This document shows, piece by piece, positions 1 to 12,760 of a stretch of 64,000 nucleotides of DNA. A program made the translations under genes and the position numbers. This DNA is from Georgenia wutianyii (lineage in GTDB: Bacteria > Actinomycetota > Actinomycetes > Actinomycetales > Actinomycetaceae): positions 1-64,000 of the forward strand of contig NZ_CP040899.1 in the NCBI RefSeq assembly GCF_006349365.1. The letters are read 5' to 3'. The notes under the pieces are model-generated. The model worked only from the letters and a program-made list of their open reading frames with translations, was not told where the DNA came from and did not search any database. Positions within the stretch are counted from its first letter, which is position 1; the number at the start of each line of letters is the position of its first letter.

Positions 1-1
1 A

Positions 2-19
2 GAGCCGTCAGGACGGCTC
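2..19. terminator. Short perfect hairpin at the window edge
   Basis: GAGCCGTC at 2-9 and its complement at 12-19 form an 8-bp stem with a 2-base spacer. It probably ends the gene lying just outside the window (rpmH or a neighbour is usual upstream of dnaA, often on the other strand). There is no T-tract, so the terminator role is inferred. Confidence 0.35.
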
Positions 20-105
20 AGTCACGATACGCGAGACGGCGATCGCCGGTCAATCACGCGGCCCATCGTCCGACTATGCCATCCCTCACGATGCTTCTGC
101 ACATC

Positions 106-114
106 TGTGGATAA
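106..114. promoter_or_regulatory. dnaA: DnaA box upstream of dnaA
   Basis: TGTGGATAA is the exact complement of the consensus DnaA box TTATCCACA. It lies about 65 bases before the dnaA start, a position consistent with autoregulation of dnaA by its own product. Confidence 0.65.
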
Positions 115-180
115 CTATGTGGACCGAGGGTGGGGATGCGACACTCGAAACGTCTGCCGACCCTGTACGAGAGGACCACT

Positions 181-1620
181 GTGCCCGAGAACGACGAGAT
201 CACCGGCCTGTGGGCACGGGCTGTGGACATCCTCACCGAGAACGGGGACATCGGCGGCGCCCAGCGGGCCTTCATCCGTCTCACCCGACCGCTCGGCGCG
301 GTCGACGGCACCCTCCTCCTCGCCGTGCCGAGCGAGTTCGCCAAGGATTTCCTCGAGACCCGGGCACGCACGAGCCTCACCGAGGCGCTCACCGAGTCGG
401 CCGGCTCGCCGGTCCGCTTCGCCGTCACCGTCGACCCGACGCTCGAGGAGACGAGCCCGCGGGTGCCCGAGACCGAGACACCCGAGGACGCCGAGCCGCC
501 GGTCTCGCCGTCCGCCGCGGTGCGCCAGCGCTCTGCGGCCGATGCCCGCCGCAACGCCGCCGACGCCGAGGCCGACGCCGCCCGGCTCAACCCGAAGTAC
601 ACCTTCGAGACCTTCGTCATCGGCTCGAGCAACCGCTTCGCCCACGCGGCCGCCACCGCCGTCGCCGAGTCGCCGGCCCGCGCCTACAACCCGCTGTTCA
701 TCTACGGCGGCTCCGGTCTGGGCAAGACGCACCTCCTGCACGCCATCGGCCACTACTCCCGCAGCCTGGATCCGAGCGTCCGGGTGCGGTACGTGAACTC
801 CGAGGAGTTCACCAACGACTTCATCAACTCCATCCGTGACGACAAGGCCGAGGCCTTCCAGCGCCGCTACCGCGAGGTGGACGTCCTCCTCATCGACGAC
901 ATCCAGTTCCTCCAGGGCAAGGAACAGACGATGGAGGAGTTCTTCCACACCTTCAACACCCTGCACAACGCCAACAAGCAGGTCGTCATCACCTCCGACC
1001 TCGCGCCCAAGCGGCTCAACGGGTTCGAGGACCGGATGCGCTCGCGCTTCGAGTGGGGCCTGCTCACCGACGTCCAGCCGCCGGACCTCGAGACGCGCAT
1101 CGCCATCCTCCGCAAGAAGGCGAACAACGAGAACCTCGAGATCGACGACGCCGTCCTGTCCTACATCGCCTCGCGGATCACCTCGAACATCCGTGAGCTC
1201 GAGGGCGCCCTCATCCGGGTCACCGCGTTCGCCAACCTCAACCGCCAGCCGGTCGACGAGTCCCTCGCGGTCATGGTCCTCAAGGACTTCATCACCGACA
1301 CCGAGGGCGAGGAGATCACCCCGACGCTGATCATGGGCCAGACGGCGGACTACTTCTCCGTCTCGATGGACGCCCTGTGCAGCGCCGACCGGTCGAGGGT
1401 CCTCGTCAACGCCCGGCAGATCGCCATGTACCTGTGCCGCGAGCTCACCGAGCTGTCGCTGCCGAAGATCGGTCAGCTCTTCGGCGGGCGCGACCACACG
1501 ACCGTCATGCACGCCAACCGCAAGATCCGCGAGCAGATGGCCGAGAAGCGCTCGACCTTCAACCAGGTCACCGAGCTGACGAACCGGATCAAGCAGAAGG
1601 CCCGCACCGGCGGGGCGTGA
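181..1620 (+). CDS. dnaA: Chromosomal replication initiator DnaA
   Basis: This AAA+ ATPase binds DnaA boxes at oriC, melts the DNA and loads the replicative helicase. The GTG at 181 ([11 protein letters not shown]) is preferred over an upstream ATG at 130 because AGAGGA sits just before it and the usual DnaA N-terminus begins there; this gives 479 residues. Domain I occupies the first ~85 residues, followed by an acidic, Ala/Pro-rich linker. Walker [10 protein letters not shown] lies near residue 176 and Walker [10 protein letters not shown] near 237. The C-terminal DNA-binding domain carries [14 protein letters not shown] and the box-reading motif [12 protein letters not shown] near 435-446. 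It is first in the origin cluster, followed by oriC and dnaN. Confidence 0.98.
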   Translation: MPENDEITGLWARAVDILTENGDIGGAQRAFIRLTRPLGAVDGTLLLAVPSEFAKDFLETRARTSLTEALTESAGSPVRFAVTVDPTLEETSPRVPETETPEDAEPPVSPSAAVRQRSAADARRNAADAEADAARLNPKYTFETFVIGSSNRFAHAAATAVAESPARAYNPLFIYGGSGLGKTHLLHAIGHYSRSLDPSVRVRYVNSEEFTNDFINSIRDDKAEAFQRRYREVDVLLIDDIQFLQGKEQTMEEFFHTFNTLHNANKQVVITSDLAPKRLNGFEDRMRSRFEWGLLTDVQPPDLETRIAILRKKANNENLEIDDAVLSYIASRITSNIRELEGALIRVTAFANLNRQPVDESLAVMVLKDFITDTEGEEITPTLIMGQTADYFSVSMDALCSADRSRVLVNARQIAMYLCRELTELSLPKIGQLFGGRDHTTVMHANRKIREQMAEKRSTFNQVTELTNRIKQKARTGGA

Positions 1621-2035
1621 CGCTCGAGGGCGCCAGGAGGACGTTTCGGCGTTCCGGAGCCAATGCACAGTTGTGGACAAATCTGTGGATTGCGGTGGAC
1701 AAGGGAAACTTGTCAGTGGACAGGTTGTCCCCGATCCGTGGATCCAGCCGACACGAACGACACGAATCCACCGACCTGCCAACTTGTCCCCACCAGGGTG
1801 CGCCCCCGTACCCACATCGTCTCTGCCCGGCTGACCTGCGCAGACGTCGCTTCTCCACAGTGTCCACACCAGCGATGACGATGACGAGACCTCTCTTCAA
1901 GACAGCCTGTGAACAACAACAACGGTCCGGGCCCCGACTGCCCAGACCGGACCGGAGGACCGGCCGACTCGCGTAAGGTTTCCCGTGCGCAGCCCTTACT
2001 CGCTGCGCCGTGGTGCAGCGAGAGAGGTCAACATC
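1621..2035. other. oriC: Replication origin (oriC), dnaA-dnaN intergenic region
   Basis: This 415-base gap contains no gene but at least ten sequences close to the DnaA box, on both strands: TGTGGACAA at 1672-1680, TGTGGATTG at 1684, GGTGGACAA at 1694, AGTGGACAG at 1715, TTGTCCCC at 1725, CCGTGGATC at 1736, TTGTCCCCA at 1784, TTCTCCACA at 1851-1859 and GTGTCCACA at 1860-1868. The TTGTCCACA-like form is the usual box in high-GC actinobacteria. The stretch around 1865-1920 is comparatively A-rich and could be the unwinding region. Position between dnaA and dnaN is the standard actinobacterial oriC site. Confidence 0.9.
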
Positions 2036-3163
2036 GTGAAGCTCAGGGTCGAACGGGACGTCCTCGCCGAGGCCGTTGCCTGGACAGCACGCTCCCTGCC
2101 GGTGCGTCCACCGGTCCCGGTGCTCGCCGGCGTCCGTCTCGAGGCCAGCAGTGAGGGGTCACTGACCCTCTCGACCTTCGACTACGACGTCTCGGCCCGC
2201 TCCACGGTCCCGGCCGCCGTCGAGGAGCCGGGAGTCGTCCTCGTCTCCGGGCGCCTGCTGGCCGACATCGCCAAGGCGCTGCCGGCCAAGCCGGTGGACC
2301 TCACGCTCGACGGCACCAAGGTCGTCCTGCGCTGCGGCGCCAGCCGCTTCACCCTGCTGACCATGCCCGTCGAGGACTACCCCGCGCTGCCCGAGATGCC
2401 CGAGCTCTCCGGCACCATCGACGCCGACGTCCTCACCCAGGCTGTCGCCCAGGTGAGCATCGCGGCCAGCCGCGACGAGACGCTGCCGCTGCTCACCGGT
2501 GTGCGCGTGGAGATCGACGGCGAGAAGCTCACGCTCATGGCCACCGACCGCTACCGGCTGGCCCTGCGCGAGCTCACCTGGCACCCGAGCAACCCGGCGT
2601 TCAACGCTGTCGCCCTCGTGCGCGCCCGCACCCTGTCCGACGTCGCGAAGTCCCTCACCAGCGCAGGCACCGTCGACGTCGCGCTCGCCCAGGACTCCGC
2701 CTCGCTCATCGGCTTCGCGGCCGGCGGCCGCCAGACGACGTCGCTGCTCGTCGACGGCGACTACCCGCCCGTGCGCCGGCTGTTCCCGGACGAGACGACG
2801 ACGCACGCCGTCATCGCCACCGGGCCGCTCGTCGAGGCCGCTCGCCGCGTCTCCCTCGTCGCCGAGCGCAACACCCCGATCCGGCTGAGCTTCTCCGAGG
2901 GCCAGGTCGTCCTCGAGGCCGGCCAGGGCGAGGACGCACAGGCGTCCGAGGTGCTCGAGGCCACGCTCGTCGGTGAGGACATCGTCACCGCGTTCAACCC
3001 GCACTACCTGCTCGACGGCCTCGGCGCCCTGAGCACCGACTTCGTCCGCCTGTCGTTCACCCACCCGAGCAAGCCCGCGGTCCTCACCGGCCAGGGCAGC
3101 GCCGAGGGGGAGAGCGAGGACGAGTTCCGCTACCTGCTCATGCCCATCCGGTTCGCCGGGTAA
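2036..3163 (+). CDS. dnaN: DNA polymerase III sliding clamp, beta subunit
   Basis: The homodimeric ring clamp encircles DNA and tethers polymerase III and other partners. The GTG at 2036 (MKLRVERDVLAEAV) is chosen over a longer frame from 1985: GAGAGAGG lies about 10 bases upstream and the helix RDVLAEAVAWTARSLP is the usual start of DnaN. Length is 375 residues, normal for three clamp domains. Recognisable blocks are RPPVPVLAGVRLEA, TDRYRLALREL (domain 2) and the C-terminal LMPIRFAG, close to the conserved LMPMRL ending. It follows oriC and precedes gnd and recF. Confidence 0.97.
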   Translation: MKLRVERDVLAEAVAWTARSLPVRPPVPVLAGVRLEASSEGSLTLSTFDYDVSARSTVPAAVEEPGVVLVSGRLLADIAKALPAKPVDLTLDGTKVVLRCGASRFTLLTMPVEDYPALPEMPELSGTIDADVLTQAVAQVSIAASRDETLPLLTGVRVEIDGEKLTLMATDRYRLALRELTWHPSNPAFNAVALVRARTLSDVAKSLTSAGTVDVALAQDSASLIGFAAGGRQTTSLLVDGDYPPVRRLFPDETTTHAVIATGPLVEAARRVSLVAERNTPIRLSFSEGQVVLEAGQGEDAQASEVLEATLVGEDIVTAFNPHYLLDGLGALSTDFVRLSFTHPSKPAVLTGQGSAEGESEDEFRYLLMPIRFAG

Positions 3164-3206
3164 CCCACCGCGGGAAGGACCCCGCACCCCGACGAGAGGA
3201 GCCGAC

Positions 3207-4103
<897 letters not shown>

Positions 4104-4105
4104 GG

Positions 4106-5269
4106 ATGTACGTCTCCAACCTCTCCCTGCACGACTTCCGGTCCTACGAGGAGCTCGTCCTCGCGCTCGACCCGGGAGTCACGGCCTTCGTCGGCAACAA
4201 CGGGCAGGGCAAGACGAACATCGTCGAGGCGGTCGCCTACCTGGGCACGTTCTCCAGCCACAGGGTCGCCTCCGACGCCGCGCTCGTGCGGCAGGGCGCC
4301 GGCGGGGCGGTGATCCGGGCCAAGGCCGTGCGCGGGGGCCGCGAGACGCTCGTCGAGCTCGAGATCGTCGCCGGTCGCGCCAACCGGGCCCGGCTCAACC
4401 GCTCGCCGGTCAGCCGCACCCGTGACGTCCTCGGCATCGTCCGCAGCGTCGTCTTCGCGCCGGAGGACCTCGAGCTCGTCAAGGGCGACCCGTCGGCGCG
4501 CCGCCGCTTCCTCGACGACCTCCTCGTCCTGCTCACCCCGCGGCTGGCGGGCGTGCGCAGCGAGTACGACAAGATCCTGCGCCAGCGCGGCGCGCTGCTG
4601 AAGTCGGCCGGCGCCGCGCGCCGGCGCGGGGGCAGCGGGCCCGACCTGTCCACGCTCGACGTGTGGGACGGCCACCTCGCCGCCGCCGGCGCCCAGATCG
4701 TCGCGGCGCGCGTCGAGCTGCTCCGGCGCCTGCGCCCCCTCACCGCGCAGGCCTACGAGGAGGTCAGCGCCGGGCAGAGCGAGGCCCGTCTGGGTTACCG
4801 CTCCGCACTGCTCGCCGTCGACGGCGAGGGTGAGGCGACGGCGGAGGAGGAGGACGCGCTCACCGACGTCCCCGCCCTCACCGAACGGCTCGTCGCGGCG
4901 ATGGGCGCGCTGCGGAGCAAGGAGATCGACCGCGGCGTCAGCCTCGTCGGCCCGCACCGCGACGACCTCGTCCTCACCCTCGGTGGCCTGCCCGCCAAGG
5001 GCTATGCGAGCCACGGGGAGTCGTGGTCCTACGCGCTGGCGCTGCGACTGGCCTCCTTCGAGGTGCTCAAGGAGGACGACGACGGCGGCCCGATCCTCAT
5101 CCTCGACGACGTCTTCGCCGAGCTCGACGTGCGGCGCCGGGAACGGCTCGCCGCGATGGTCGCCGGCGCCGAGCAGGTGCTGCTCACCGCCGCGGTGCCC
5201 GAGGACGTGCCCGAGGCCCTCGCCGGGGCGCGCTTCACCGTCGCGGGAGGGCAGGTGACCCGTGACTGA
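4106..5269 (+). CDS. recF: DNA replication and repair protein RecF
   Basis: This SMC-like ATPase helps RecO/RecR load RecA at gapped DNA during repair and fork restart. Starting at ATG 4106 gives 387 residues ([16 protein letters not shown]). Walker [10 protein letters not shown] is near residue 30, the ABC-type signature region [13 protein letters not shown] near 308, and Walker [13 protein letters not shown] near 330. The start lies two bases after the gnd stop, and the 3' end overlaps the DUF721 gene by eight bases, so gnd-recF-DUF721 is probably one unit. Length and all motifs are normal. Confidence 0.96.
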   Translation: MYVSNLSLHDFRSYEELVLALDPGVTAFVGNNGQGKTNIVEAVAYLGTFSSHRVASDAALVRQGAGGAVIRAKAVRGGRETLVELEIVAGRANRARLNRSPVSRTRDVLGIVRSVVFAPEDLELVKGDPSARRRFLDDLLVLLTPRLAGVRSEYDKILRQRGALLKSAGAARRRGGSGPDLSTLDVWDGHLAAAGAQIVAARVELLRRLRPLTAQAYEEVSAGQSEARLGYRSALLAVDGEGEATAEEEDALTDVPALTERLVAAMGALRSKEIDRGVSLVGPHRDDLVLTLGGLPAKGYASHGESWSYALALRLASFEVLKEDDDGGPILILDDVFAELDVRRRERLAAMVAGAEQVLLTAAVPEDVPEALAGARFTVAGGQVTRD

Positions 5270-5840
5270 CCGGCCGGAGAAGGACCAGGCGGCCGCGGAC
5301 GGCGCCGACACCCCCGCCGCGGAGGAGAGCCCCGACGCGGCGCGCCAGGCGCTGGCCCGTGCCCGCGCCGCCGCCGCGGCCAAGGGGCTGCGGCGCACCG
5401 CGCCCGGGCGCCCGGCGCCGGGCTCACGACGTTTTCGTCCGGGCCCCGGGCTCGGGGACGTCGGCAGCGGCGCAGGCCCTTCCCGCCGTGACCCGCAGCC
5501 GCTCGGGCCGATCGTCGACAAGATGTTCGCCGAGCGCGGCTGGAGCGCGCCGGTGAGCATGGGCGGCGTCGTCGGACGGTGGCGCGAGATCGTCGGTGAC
5601 CACCTCGCCGAGCACTGCGTCGTCGAGACCTTCGACGACTCCGTCCTCGTGCTGCGGGCCGACTCCACGGCGTGGGCGACCCAGCTGCGACTGCTCCAGC
5701 CCCAGCTCGAGCGACGGCTCGCCGAGGAGGTCGGGGAGGACACCGTCACCGAGATCGTCATCCGGGGACCGGGCGGCCCCACGTGGACCCGAGGGCCGCG
5801 GTCGGTGCGCGGGCGCGGACCACGCGACACGTACGGCTGA
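5262..5840 (+). CDS. DUF721 (DciA-like) protein
   Basis: This 192-residue protein has a DUF721 core in its C-terminal half ([14 protein letters not shown] to [11 protein letters not shown]). Its N-terminal 85 residues are a low-complexity Ala/Arg/Pro-rich extension. DUF721 includes DciA, the replicative helicase operator in bacteria lacking DnaC; in mycobacteria the homologue sits in this same position between recF and gyrB. A helicase-loading role at the nearby origin is therefore reasonable but inferred. The GTG start overlaps the recF stop, implying translational coupling. The tail [11 protein letters not shown] is basic and could bind DNA. Confidence 0.85.
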   Translation: MTDRPEKDQAAADGADTPAAEESPDAARQALARARAAAAAKGLRRTAPGRPAPGSRRFRPGPGLGDVGSGAGPSRRDPQPLGPIVDKMFAERGWSAPVSMGGVVGRWREIVGDHLAEHCVVETFDDSVLVLRADSTAWATQLRLLQPQLERRLAEEVGEDTVTEIVIRGPGGPTWTRGPRSVRGRGPRDTYG

Positions 5841-5875
5841 GCAGCCCGGAAGCCGCGCCACGACGCGCGTCACAC

Positions 5876-5926
5876 TGTGGATGAAGCTGTGGATATGCGG
5901 TGATTCAGGCACCGACGCAGTAGAAT
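5876..5926 (+). promoter_or_regulatory. gyrB upstream region: DnaA-box-like pair and -10 candidate
   Basis: Two near-consensus DnaA boxes, TGTGGATGA at 5876-5884 and TGTGGATAT at 5888-5896, lie in direct repeat 12 bases apart. TAGAAT at 5921-5926 is a plausible -10 hexamer for gyrB, which starts about 130 bases further on. No convincing -35 was found. DnaA control of gyrB is inferred from the boxes only. Confidence 0.4.
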
Positions 5927-6040
5927 CGGGTGACCCCGCCCGCGGGAGTCGGCAGGAGTCGCACACCGGGGGCAGCTGTGGTGCCGGCCCACCGTCCCGA
6001 ACCAGGTGACGGTGCGGTGCTGCGCCGCGACAACTGATGA

Positions 6041-8092
<2,052 letters not shown>

Positions 8093-8139
8093 CCCGCGCC
8101 CCGCCCCACCCGCTCCCGCAGACGGACAGAAGGACGACA

Positions 8140-10677
8140 GTGACCCAGCCCCCAGCCGACCACATCGAGCAGGTCGACCTGACCCTCGAGATGCAGCGCT
8201 CGTACCTCGACTACGCGATGAGCGTCATCGTCGGGCGTGCGCTGCCGGACGTGCGTGACGGCCTCAAGCCGGTGCACCGCCGCGTGCTCTACGCGATGTA
8301 CGACGGCGGGTACCGGCCCGACGCGTCGTTCAACAAGTGCTCGCGCGTCGTCGGTGAGGTCATGGGGCAGTACCACCCCCACGGCGACACCTCGATCTAC
8401 GACGCCCTCGTGCGCCTGGTCCAGCCGTGGTCGCTGCGCTACCCACTCGTCGCCGGGCAGGGCAACTTCGGCTCCGCGGGCAACCTCGGCGCCGCCGCCC
8501 CGCGGTACACCGAGTGCAAGATGGCGCCGCTGGCCATGGAGATGGTCCGCGACATCGACCAGGACACGGTCGACTTCCACGACAACTACGACGGGAAGAA
8601 CCAGGAGCCGGACGTCCTGCCGGCCCGCTTCCCCAACCTCCTCGTCAACGGGTCGGAGGGCATCGCGGTCGGCATGGCCACGCGCATCCCGCCGCACAAC
8701 CTGCGCGAGGTGGCCGAGGGTGTGCAGTGGTTCCTCGAGAACCCCGAGGCCTCCAAGGAGGAGCTGCTCGAGGCGCTCATGGAGCGCATCAAGGGCCCCG
8801 ACTTCCCCACCGGCGCGACGATCCTCGGCCGCCGCGGCATCGAGGACGCCTACCGCACCGGCCGCGGCTCGATCACCCAGCGCGCCGTGGTCAACGTCGA
8901 GGAGATCCAGGGCCGGCAGTGCCTGGTCGTCACCGAGCTGCCCTACCAGGTCAACCCGGACAACCTCGTCACCAAGATCGCCTCGCTCGTCCACGACGGA
9001 CGGCTGCAGGGCATCGCCGACATGCGCGACGAGTCCTCCGGCCGCGCCGGCCAGCGGCTCGTCATCATCCTCAAGCGTGACGCCGTCGCCAAGGTCGTGC
9101 TCAACAACCTCTACAAGCACACCCAGCTGCAGGACAACTTCCCGGCGAACATGCTCGCGCTCGTCGACGGCGTGCCCCGCACGCTGAGCCTCGACGCGTT
9201 CGTCCGGCACTGGGTGAACCACCAGATCGACGTCATCGTGCGTCGTACGCGGTTCCTGCTCAAGCGGGCCGAGGAGCGCATCCACATCCTGCGCGGCCAG
9301 CTCAAGGCGCTAGAGATGCTCGACGAGGTCATCGCCCTCATCCGGCGCTCGGAGAGTGGGGACGCCGCGCGCGGGGGCCTCATGGACCTGCTCGACATCG
9401 ACGAGATCCAGGCCGACGCCATCCTCGCGATGCAGCTGCGCCGCCTGGCCGCCCTCGAGCGCCAGAAGATCGTCGACGAGCACGACAAGATCGAGGGGGA
9501 GATCCGCGAGTACAAGGACATCCTCGCCTCTCCGGAGCGCCAGCGCCGGATCGTGTCGGAGGAGCTCGGCACGATCGTCGCGAAGTACGGCGACGAGCGG
9601 CGCACGACGGTCGTCCCCTACGAGGGCGACATGTCGATCGAGGACCTCATCCCCGAGGAGGACGTCGTCGTCACGATCACCCGTGGCGGCTACGTCAAGC
9701 GCACCCGCACCGACAACTACCGCTCCCAGCGTCGTGGCGGCAAGGGCGTGCGCGGCACGCAGCTGCGCGAGGACGACATCGTCGAGCACTTCTTCGTCAC
9801 CACGACCCACCAGTGGCTGCTGTTCTTCACGAACATGGGCCGGGTCTACCGGGCCAAGGGGTACGAGCTGCCCGAGGGCGGGCGTGACTCCAAGGGCCAG
9901 CACGTGGCGAACCTGCTGGCCTTCCAGCCGGACGAGCGCATCGCCCAGGTGCTCGCCCTGCGCAGCTACGACGACGCGGACTACCTCGTCCTGGCCACCC
10001 AGCGCGGCCTGGTGAAGAAGACCCGCCTCGGCGAGTACGACACCAACCGCACCGGCGGCATCATCGCGATCAACCTCCGCGAGGACGAGGAGGGCCGGCG
10101 CGACCGCGTCGTGTCCGCCGGCCTCGCCAACAGCGATGACGACCTCCTGCTCGTCTCGCGCAAGGGGCAGTCGATCCGCTTCACCGCGACCGACGAGGCG
10201 CTGCGCCCGATGGGCCGCTCGACCTCCGGCGTCACCGGCATGAAGTTCCGCGGCGACGACGAGCTGCTCGCGATGGACGTCGTCCACCCGGGTCACGAGA
10301 GCTCGGCGCTCTTCGTCGTCACCGAGGGCGGGTTCGCCAAGCGCACCGCCATCGAGGAGTACCGGGTGCAGGGTCGCGGCGGTCTCGGCATCAAGGTCGC
10401 CAACCTCGTCGAGGCCCGCGGGGACCTCGTCGGCGCGCTGCTCACCAAGCCTGACGACGAGGTCATGGTCATCATGGAGGGCGGCAAGATCGTCCGGTCG
10501 GCGGTGGAGGAGGTCAACCTCACCGGTCGCAACACCCAGGGTGTCATCTTCGCCAAGCCCGACAACGGGGACCGCATCATCGCCGTCGCACGGAACGCCG
10601 AGCGCGACGCCGATGGCGTAGCGTCACCCGAGGAAGCCGAGGAGCCCGCCGAGGGTGACGATGGAGGACAGTCATGA
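8140..10677 (+). CDS. gyrA: DNA gyrase subunit A
   Basis: This subunit breaks and rejoins DNA in the gyrase A2B2 complex. The GTG at 8140 gives 845 residues. The catalytic tyrosine is Tyr123 in [10 protein letters not shown]. The quinolone-resistance region reads [15 protein letters not shown], with Thr at the position of E. coli Ser83 and Asp at Asp87, so neither common resistance change is seen. The C-terminal beta-pinwheel has the GyrA box [10 protein letters not shown]. The tail is acidic ([13 protein letters not shown]), a usual regulatory feature. The stop overlaps the next gene by four bases (ATGA). Confidence 0.98.
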   Translation: MTQPPADHIEQVDLTLEMQRSYLDYAMSVIVGRALPDVRDGLKPVHRRVLYAMYDGGYRPDASFNKCSRVVGEVMGQYHPHGDTSIYDALVRLVQPWSLRYPLVAGQGNFGSAGNLGAAAPRYTECKMAPLAMEMVRDIDQDTVDFHDNYDGKNQEPDVLPARFPNLLVNGSEGIAVGMATRIPPHNLREVAEGVQWFLENPEASKEELLEALMERIKGPDFPTGATILGRRGIEDAYRTGRGSITQRAVVNVEEIQGRQCLVVTELPYQVNPDNLVTKIASLVHDGRLQGIADMRDESSGRAGQRLVIILKRDAVAKVVLNNLYKHTQLQDNFPANMLALVDGVPRTLSLDAFVRHWVNHQIDVIVRRTRFLLKRAEERIHILRGQLKALEMLDEVIALIRRSESGDAARGGLMDLLDIDEIQADAILAMQLRRLAALERQKIVDEHDKIEGEIREYKDILASPERQRRIVSEELGTIVAKYGDERRTTVVPYEGDMSIEDLIPEEDVVVTITRGGYVKRTRTDNYRSQRRGGKGVRGTQLREDDIVEHFFVTTTHQWLLFFTNMGRVYRAKGYELPEGGRDSKGQHVANLLAFQPDERIAQVLALRSYDDADYLVLATQRGLVKKTRLGEYDTNRTGGIIAINLREDEEGRRDRVVSAGLANSDDDLLLVSRKGQSIRFTATDEALRPMGRSTSGVTGMKFRGDDELLAMDVVHPGHESSALFVVTEGGFAKRTAIEEYRVQGRGGLGIKVANLVEARGDLVGALLTKPDDEVMVIMEGGKIVRSAVEEVNLTGRNTQGVIFAKPDNGDRIIAVARNAERDADGVASPEEAEEPAEGDDGGQS

Positions 10678-11393
10678 GCACCAGCACTCCCGGGCCGGAG
10701 GACGTGACGCGTCCGGCCGCCACCGAGCCCGGCACAGGGGCCACGACGTCCCAGGACCGCACGGCGATCCGCACCAGCCTCGCTGAGCGCTTCGCGGCCG
10801 CCAAGGGCGTCTCCGAGCACCCGGTGGTCCCCCACCCCGACCAGACCGCCCCGGTCGGCGGCGCCAGCGCCGTGCGCACCGGTCAGGTCTCCGGCGGGTC
10901 GGCGACGGCGCCGCGCTACGGCGCCCAGTCCTCGACGACGGAGCGTCCCGCGGCTGCTGCGGGGGCGACGCAGACCGCCCAGGGGCCGGCCGCCGGCAAG
11001 AGTGAGCCGCGCGCTGCCGCCCGTCCCTCCTCCGGCCCGCGGCGCGTGCGCCTGTCGGTCGCGCGGGTGGACCCGTGGTCGGTGATGAAGCTGTCCTTCC
11101 TCCTGTCGATCGCCATCGGCATCGGCATCGTCGTCGCCGCGGCCGCCATGTGGCTCGTGCTCGACTCGATGCACGTCTTCGCCGACATCGAGGAGCTGCT
11201 CGTCACCCTCGACTCGGAGAACTTCCTCCGGCTCATGGACTACGTCCAGTTCGACCGCGTGGTCTCGATGGCGGCGATCATCGCCGTCGTCGACATCCTG
11301 CTCCTCACCGCCCTCGCGACGCTGGGCGCGTTCCTCTACAACATCGTCGCGGCGCTCGTCGGCGGCGTGCACCTCACGCTCACCGACGACTGA
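10674..11393 (+). CDS. DUF3566 membrane protein
   Basis: This 239-residue protein has an unstructured N-terminus of about 120 residues rich in Ala, Thr and Pro, then the DUF3566 domain with two membrane helices: one around [20 protein letters not shown], the other around [20 protein letters not shown]. The conserved motif [11 protein letters not shown] starts the domain and the C-terminus [10 protein letters not shown] is typical. The same family follows gyrA in mycobacteria and many other actinobacteria, where it has been linked to the division and cell-wall machinery. The ATG overlaps the gyrA stop, so the two are translationally coupled. The exact function is unknown. Confidence 0.85.
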   Translation: MSTSTPGPEDVTRPAATEPGTGATTSQDRTAIRTSLAERFAAAKGVSEHPVVPHPDQTAPVGGASAVRTGQVSGGSATAPRYGAQSSTTERPAAAAGATQTAQGPAAGKSEPRAAARPSSGPRRVRLSVARVDPWSVMKLSFLLSIAIGIGIVVAAAAMWLVLDSMHVFADIEELLVTLDSENFLRLMDYVQFDRVVSMAAIIAVVDILLLTALATLGAFLYNIVAALVGGVHLTLTDD

Positions 11394-11495
11394 GTGTGGC
11401 GAACACGACGTCCCCGGGGCCCGGTCCAGGTTTGGGCAGGGCCGCGGCCCTGGGGTAGTCTCATCCGGCACCCATGAGGCGTCACCGGGTGCGAC

Positions 11496-11569
11496 GGGCC
11501 TATAGCTCAGACGGTTAGAGCGCTTCCCTGATAAGGAAGAGGTCGCTGGTTCGAGTCCAGCTAGGCCCA
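11496..11569 (+). tRNA. ileT: tRNA-Ile (anticodon GAT)
   Basis: The 74-base cloverleaf has acceptor arms GGGCCTA at 11496-11502 and TAGGCCC at 11562-11568. The anticodon stem is CTTCC/GGAAG with loop CTGATAA (anticodon GAT), and the T arm carries GGTTCGAGTCC. The 3' CCA is not encoded. It lies just downstream of the gyrA/DUF3566 unit, the usual actinobacterial place. Confidence 0.95.
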
Positions 11570-11592
11570 CACGACCACCACGGAGGCAACCC

Positions 11593-11754
11593 ATGAAGAA
11601 GCTTCTCGGAGTCGCCGCCCTGGCGGCAGCAGGCTACGCCGTCTGGGCGAAGGTCCGGGCCGACCGCGAGGAGCGGGCCCTGTGGCAGGAGGTCACCGAC
11701 AGCTTCGGCGGGAACACCTTCCCCGAGGCGCCCGAGGCCTCCACCGCCCACTGA
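11593..11754 (+). CDS. DLW-39-type small protein
   Basis: This 53-residue ORF starts MKKLLGVAALAAAGYAVW and contains the block RALWQEVTDSF, close to the conserved DLWAEATD motif of the actinobacterial DLW-39 family. GGAGG lies just upstream of the ATG. The N-terminal hydrophobic stretch (about residues 4-19) suggests a membrane anchor. In many actinobacteria a protein of this family lies exactly between the tRNA-Ile and tRNA-Ala genes after gyrA, which supports the call. Function unknown. Confidence 0.75.
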   Translation: MKKLLGVAALAAAGYAVWAKVRADREERALWQEVTDSFGGNTFPEAPEASTAH

Positions 11755-11794
11755 GCGCGGGTAGCATTCCCCCGCCGGCCACGTCGCCGGCATC

Positions 11795-11870
11795 GGGGCC
11801 ATGGCGCAATTGGTAGCGCACCTGCTTTGCAAGCAGGGGGTTACGGGTTCGAGTCCCGTTGGCTCCACCA
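11795..11870 (+). tRNA. alaT: tRNA-Ala (anticodon TGC)
   Basis: The 76-base cloverleaf has acceptor GGGGCCA pairing with TGGCTCC, including one G-U. Anticodon stem CCTGC/GCAGG encloses loop TTTGCAA (anticodon TGC). The T arm has GGTTCGAGTCC, and the 3' CCA is encoded at 11868-11870, unlike the neighbouring tRNA-Ile. Confidence 0.95.
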
Positions 11871-11984
11871 CGGCATCTGGCCGACCTCACCGCGGCTCGA
11901 GATCCTGCGTCCCGACGACCGCGAGCATCTCCAGCGCGTCCGCACTGTCCGTGCCGAGCGCCGGGGTGAACCACAGCAGCCGTT

Positions 11985-12194
11985 GCCGGCCAGCTTCGCG
12001 CCGCCCACGGTGAGGTCACGTGTGGCTGTCTCCTTGGGCGCGCGCACCGCCGAGGCGTCGAAGCGGCGCTCGATGCGGGTGTGCCGCGGCGCCGGCTCGG
12101 TGAGGGTCGTGGACCACACGAGCTTGTCCGCCGCCTGCCAGGCGTAGGCGGAGTCGGCAAAGAGCCCTGGGCCTGCGGCGAGGGAGGGGTCGGT
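11985..12194 (-). pseudogene. DHFR/RibD-like protein remnant, central part
   Basis: Read on the minus strand, an open but startless stretch encodes TDPSLAAGPGLFAD, WQAADKLVWSTTLTEPAPRH, TRIERRFDASAV and RDLTVGGAKLAG in one frame. These match the middle of dihydrofolate-reductase/RibD-C-like proteins, whose pattern runs adenine-site helix, KVVYSTTL, TRIERRFD, DLTVGG. The following residues do not continue the family, so the C-terminus is lost. The missing N-terminal part appears just next to it on the opposite strand. From 11871 to 11984 nothing else convincing was found. Confidence 0.6.
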
Positions 12195-12301
12195 ACTTCG
12201 CCCTCTACCCGCACGACGACGAGGTGTTCGCGGCATCGACCGCTCTCATCAGGGAGGCAGGCACGCTGCTCTACGCACGGCGGCTGTACGAGGCGGTGTG
12301 G
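12194..12301 (+). pseudogene. DHFR/RibD-like protein remnant, inverted N-terminal part
   Basis: The plus strand encodes YFALYPHDDEVFAASTALI followed by TLLYARRLYEAVW. This is the section that normally precedes WETDPSLAA in the same family (compare TYLYGRRMYE with LLYARRLYE). It adjoins the minus-strand remnant at 12194, so the original minus-strand gene looks cut by inversion of about 108 bases. Only ten bases separate it from the stop of the ankyrin gene, and no start codon or first strand of the fold is visible. Confidence 0.55.
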
Positions 12302-12311
12302 GACAACCGGG

Positions 12312-12689
12312 TCAGCCCTCGAGCAGCGCGGCGATCTCGGTGGCTCCGAAGTACTGCGCGGTCGCGCGGGCGCTCGGGGTCCCGGCGTCCGGGTCCGCAC
12401 CGGCGGCCACGAGGCGGCGCACGATCCCCGGCGCCTGCTTGAACACGGCACAGACGAGGGCGCTCTGGCCACGGTCGTTGAGCCGCGAGACGTCGGCGCC
12501 ACGCTCGAGGAGCAGCGCGACCGTGTCCTCGTGCTCGTGGTAGCTCGCCAGGATGAGCAGGGAGTCGCCCTTGTCGTTCGTGAGGTCGACGGGGGCACCT
12601 GCGTCCAGGTACGCGGCCAGCGCGTCGGCCTCACCGCCGCGGGCGAGGTCGAAGACGTGCGCGGCCAGCGCGTGGACGTCGTCGCTCAT
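12312..12689 (-). CDS. Ankyrin repeat protein
   Basis: This small cytosolic protein of 125 residues consists almost wholly of ankyrin repeats, which mediate protein-protein contacts. Repeat cores visible are ADALAAYLDAGAPVDLTND, GDSLLILASYHEHEDTVALL, GADVSRLNDRGQSALVCAVF and RRLVAAGADPDAGTPSARAT. GAGGAGG lies nine bases before the ATG at 12689. Similar short ankyrin proteins are common single genes in actinobacteria; the partner is unknown. It is preceded by a terminator hairpin that isolates it from the upstream minus-strand gene. Confidence 0.85.
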   Translation of the reverse strand: MSDDVHALAAHVFDLARGGEADALAAYLDAGAPVDLTNDKGDSLLILASYHEHEDTVALLLERGADVSRLNDRGQSALVCAVFKQAPGIVRRLVAAGADPDAGTPSARATAQYFGATEIAALLEG

Positions 12690-12713
12690 CGGGTGTTCCT
12701 CCTCAGGGGGACG

Positions 12714-12748
12714 ACGATGCCCGGGACCACCAGGGCCCCGGGCATCGT
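12714..12748 (-). terminator. Strong hairpin between two minus-strand genes
   Basis: ACGATGCCCGGG at 12714-12725 pairs perfectly with CCCGGGCATCGT at 12737-12748 (12-bp stem, 11-base loop). It lies 13 bases beyond the stop of the minus-strand gene ending at 12761, and so probably terminates it. Confidence 0.65.
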
Positions 12749-12760
12749 GTGTGGTTCTGG

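Noticed and set aside
115..1869. Long open frames on the minus strand opposite dnaA and similar ones opposite most genes
   Set aside because: They are by-products of the GC-rich third-position bias: low-complexity Arg/Ala/Gly/Asp sequences with no motifs, opposite genes of certain identity.
11496..12311. Phage or integrative-element attachment at tRNA-Ile/tRNA-Ala
   Set aside because: No integrase, no duplicated tRNA 3' end and no phage gene were found. Only a small pseudogene lies there.
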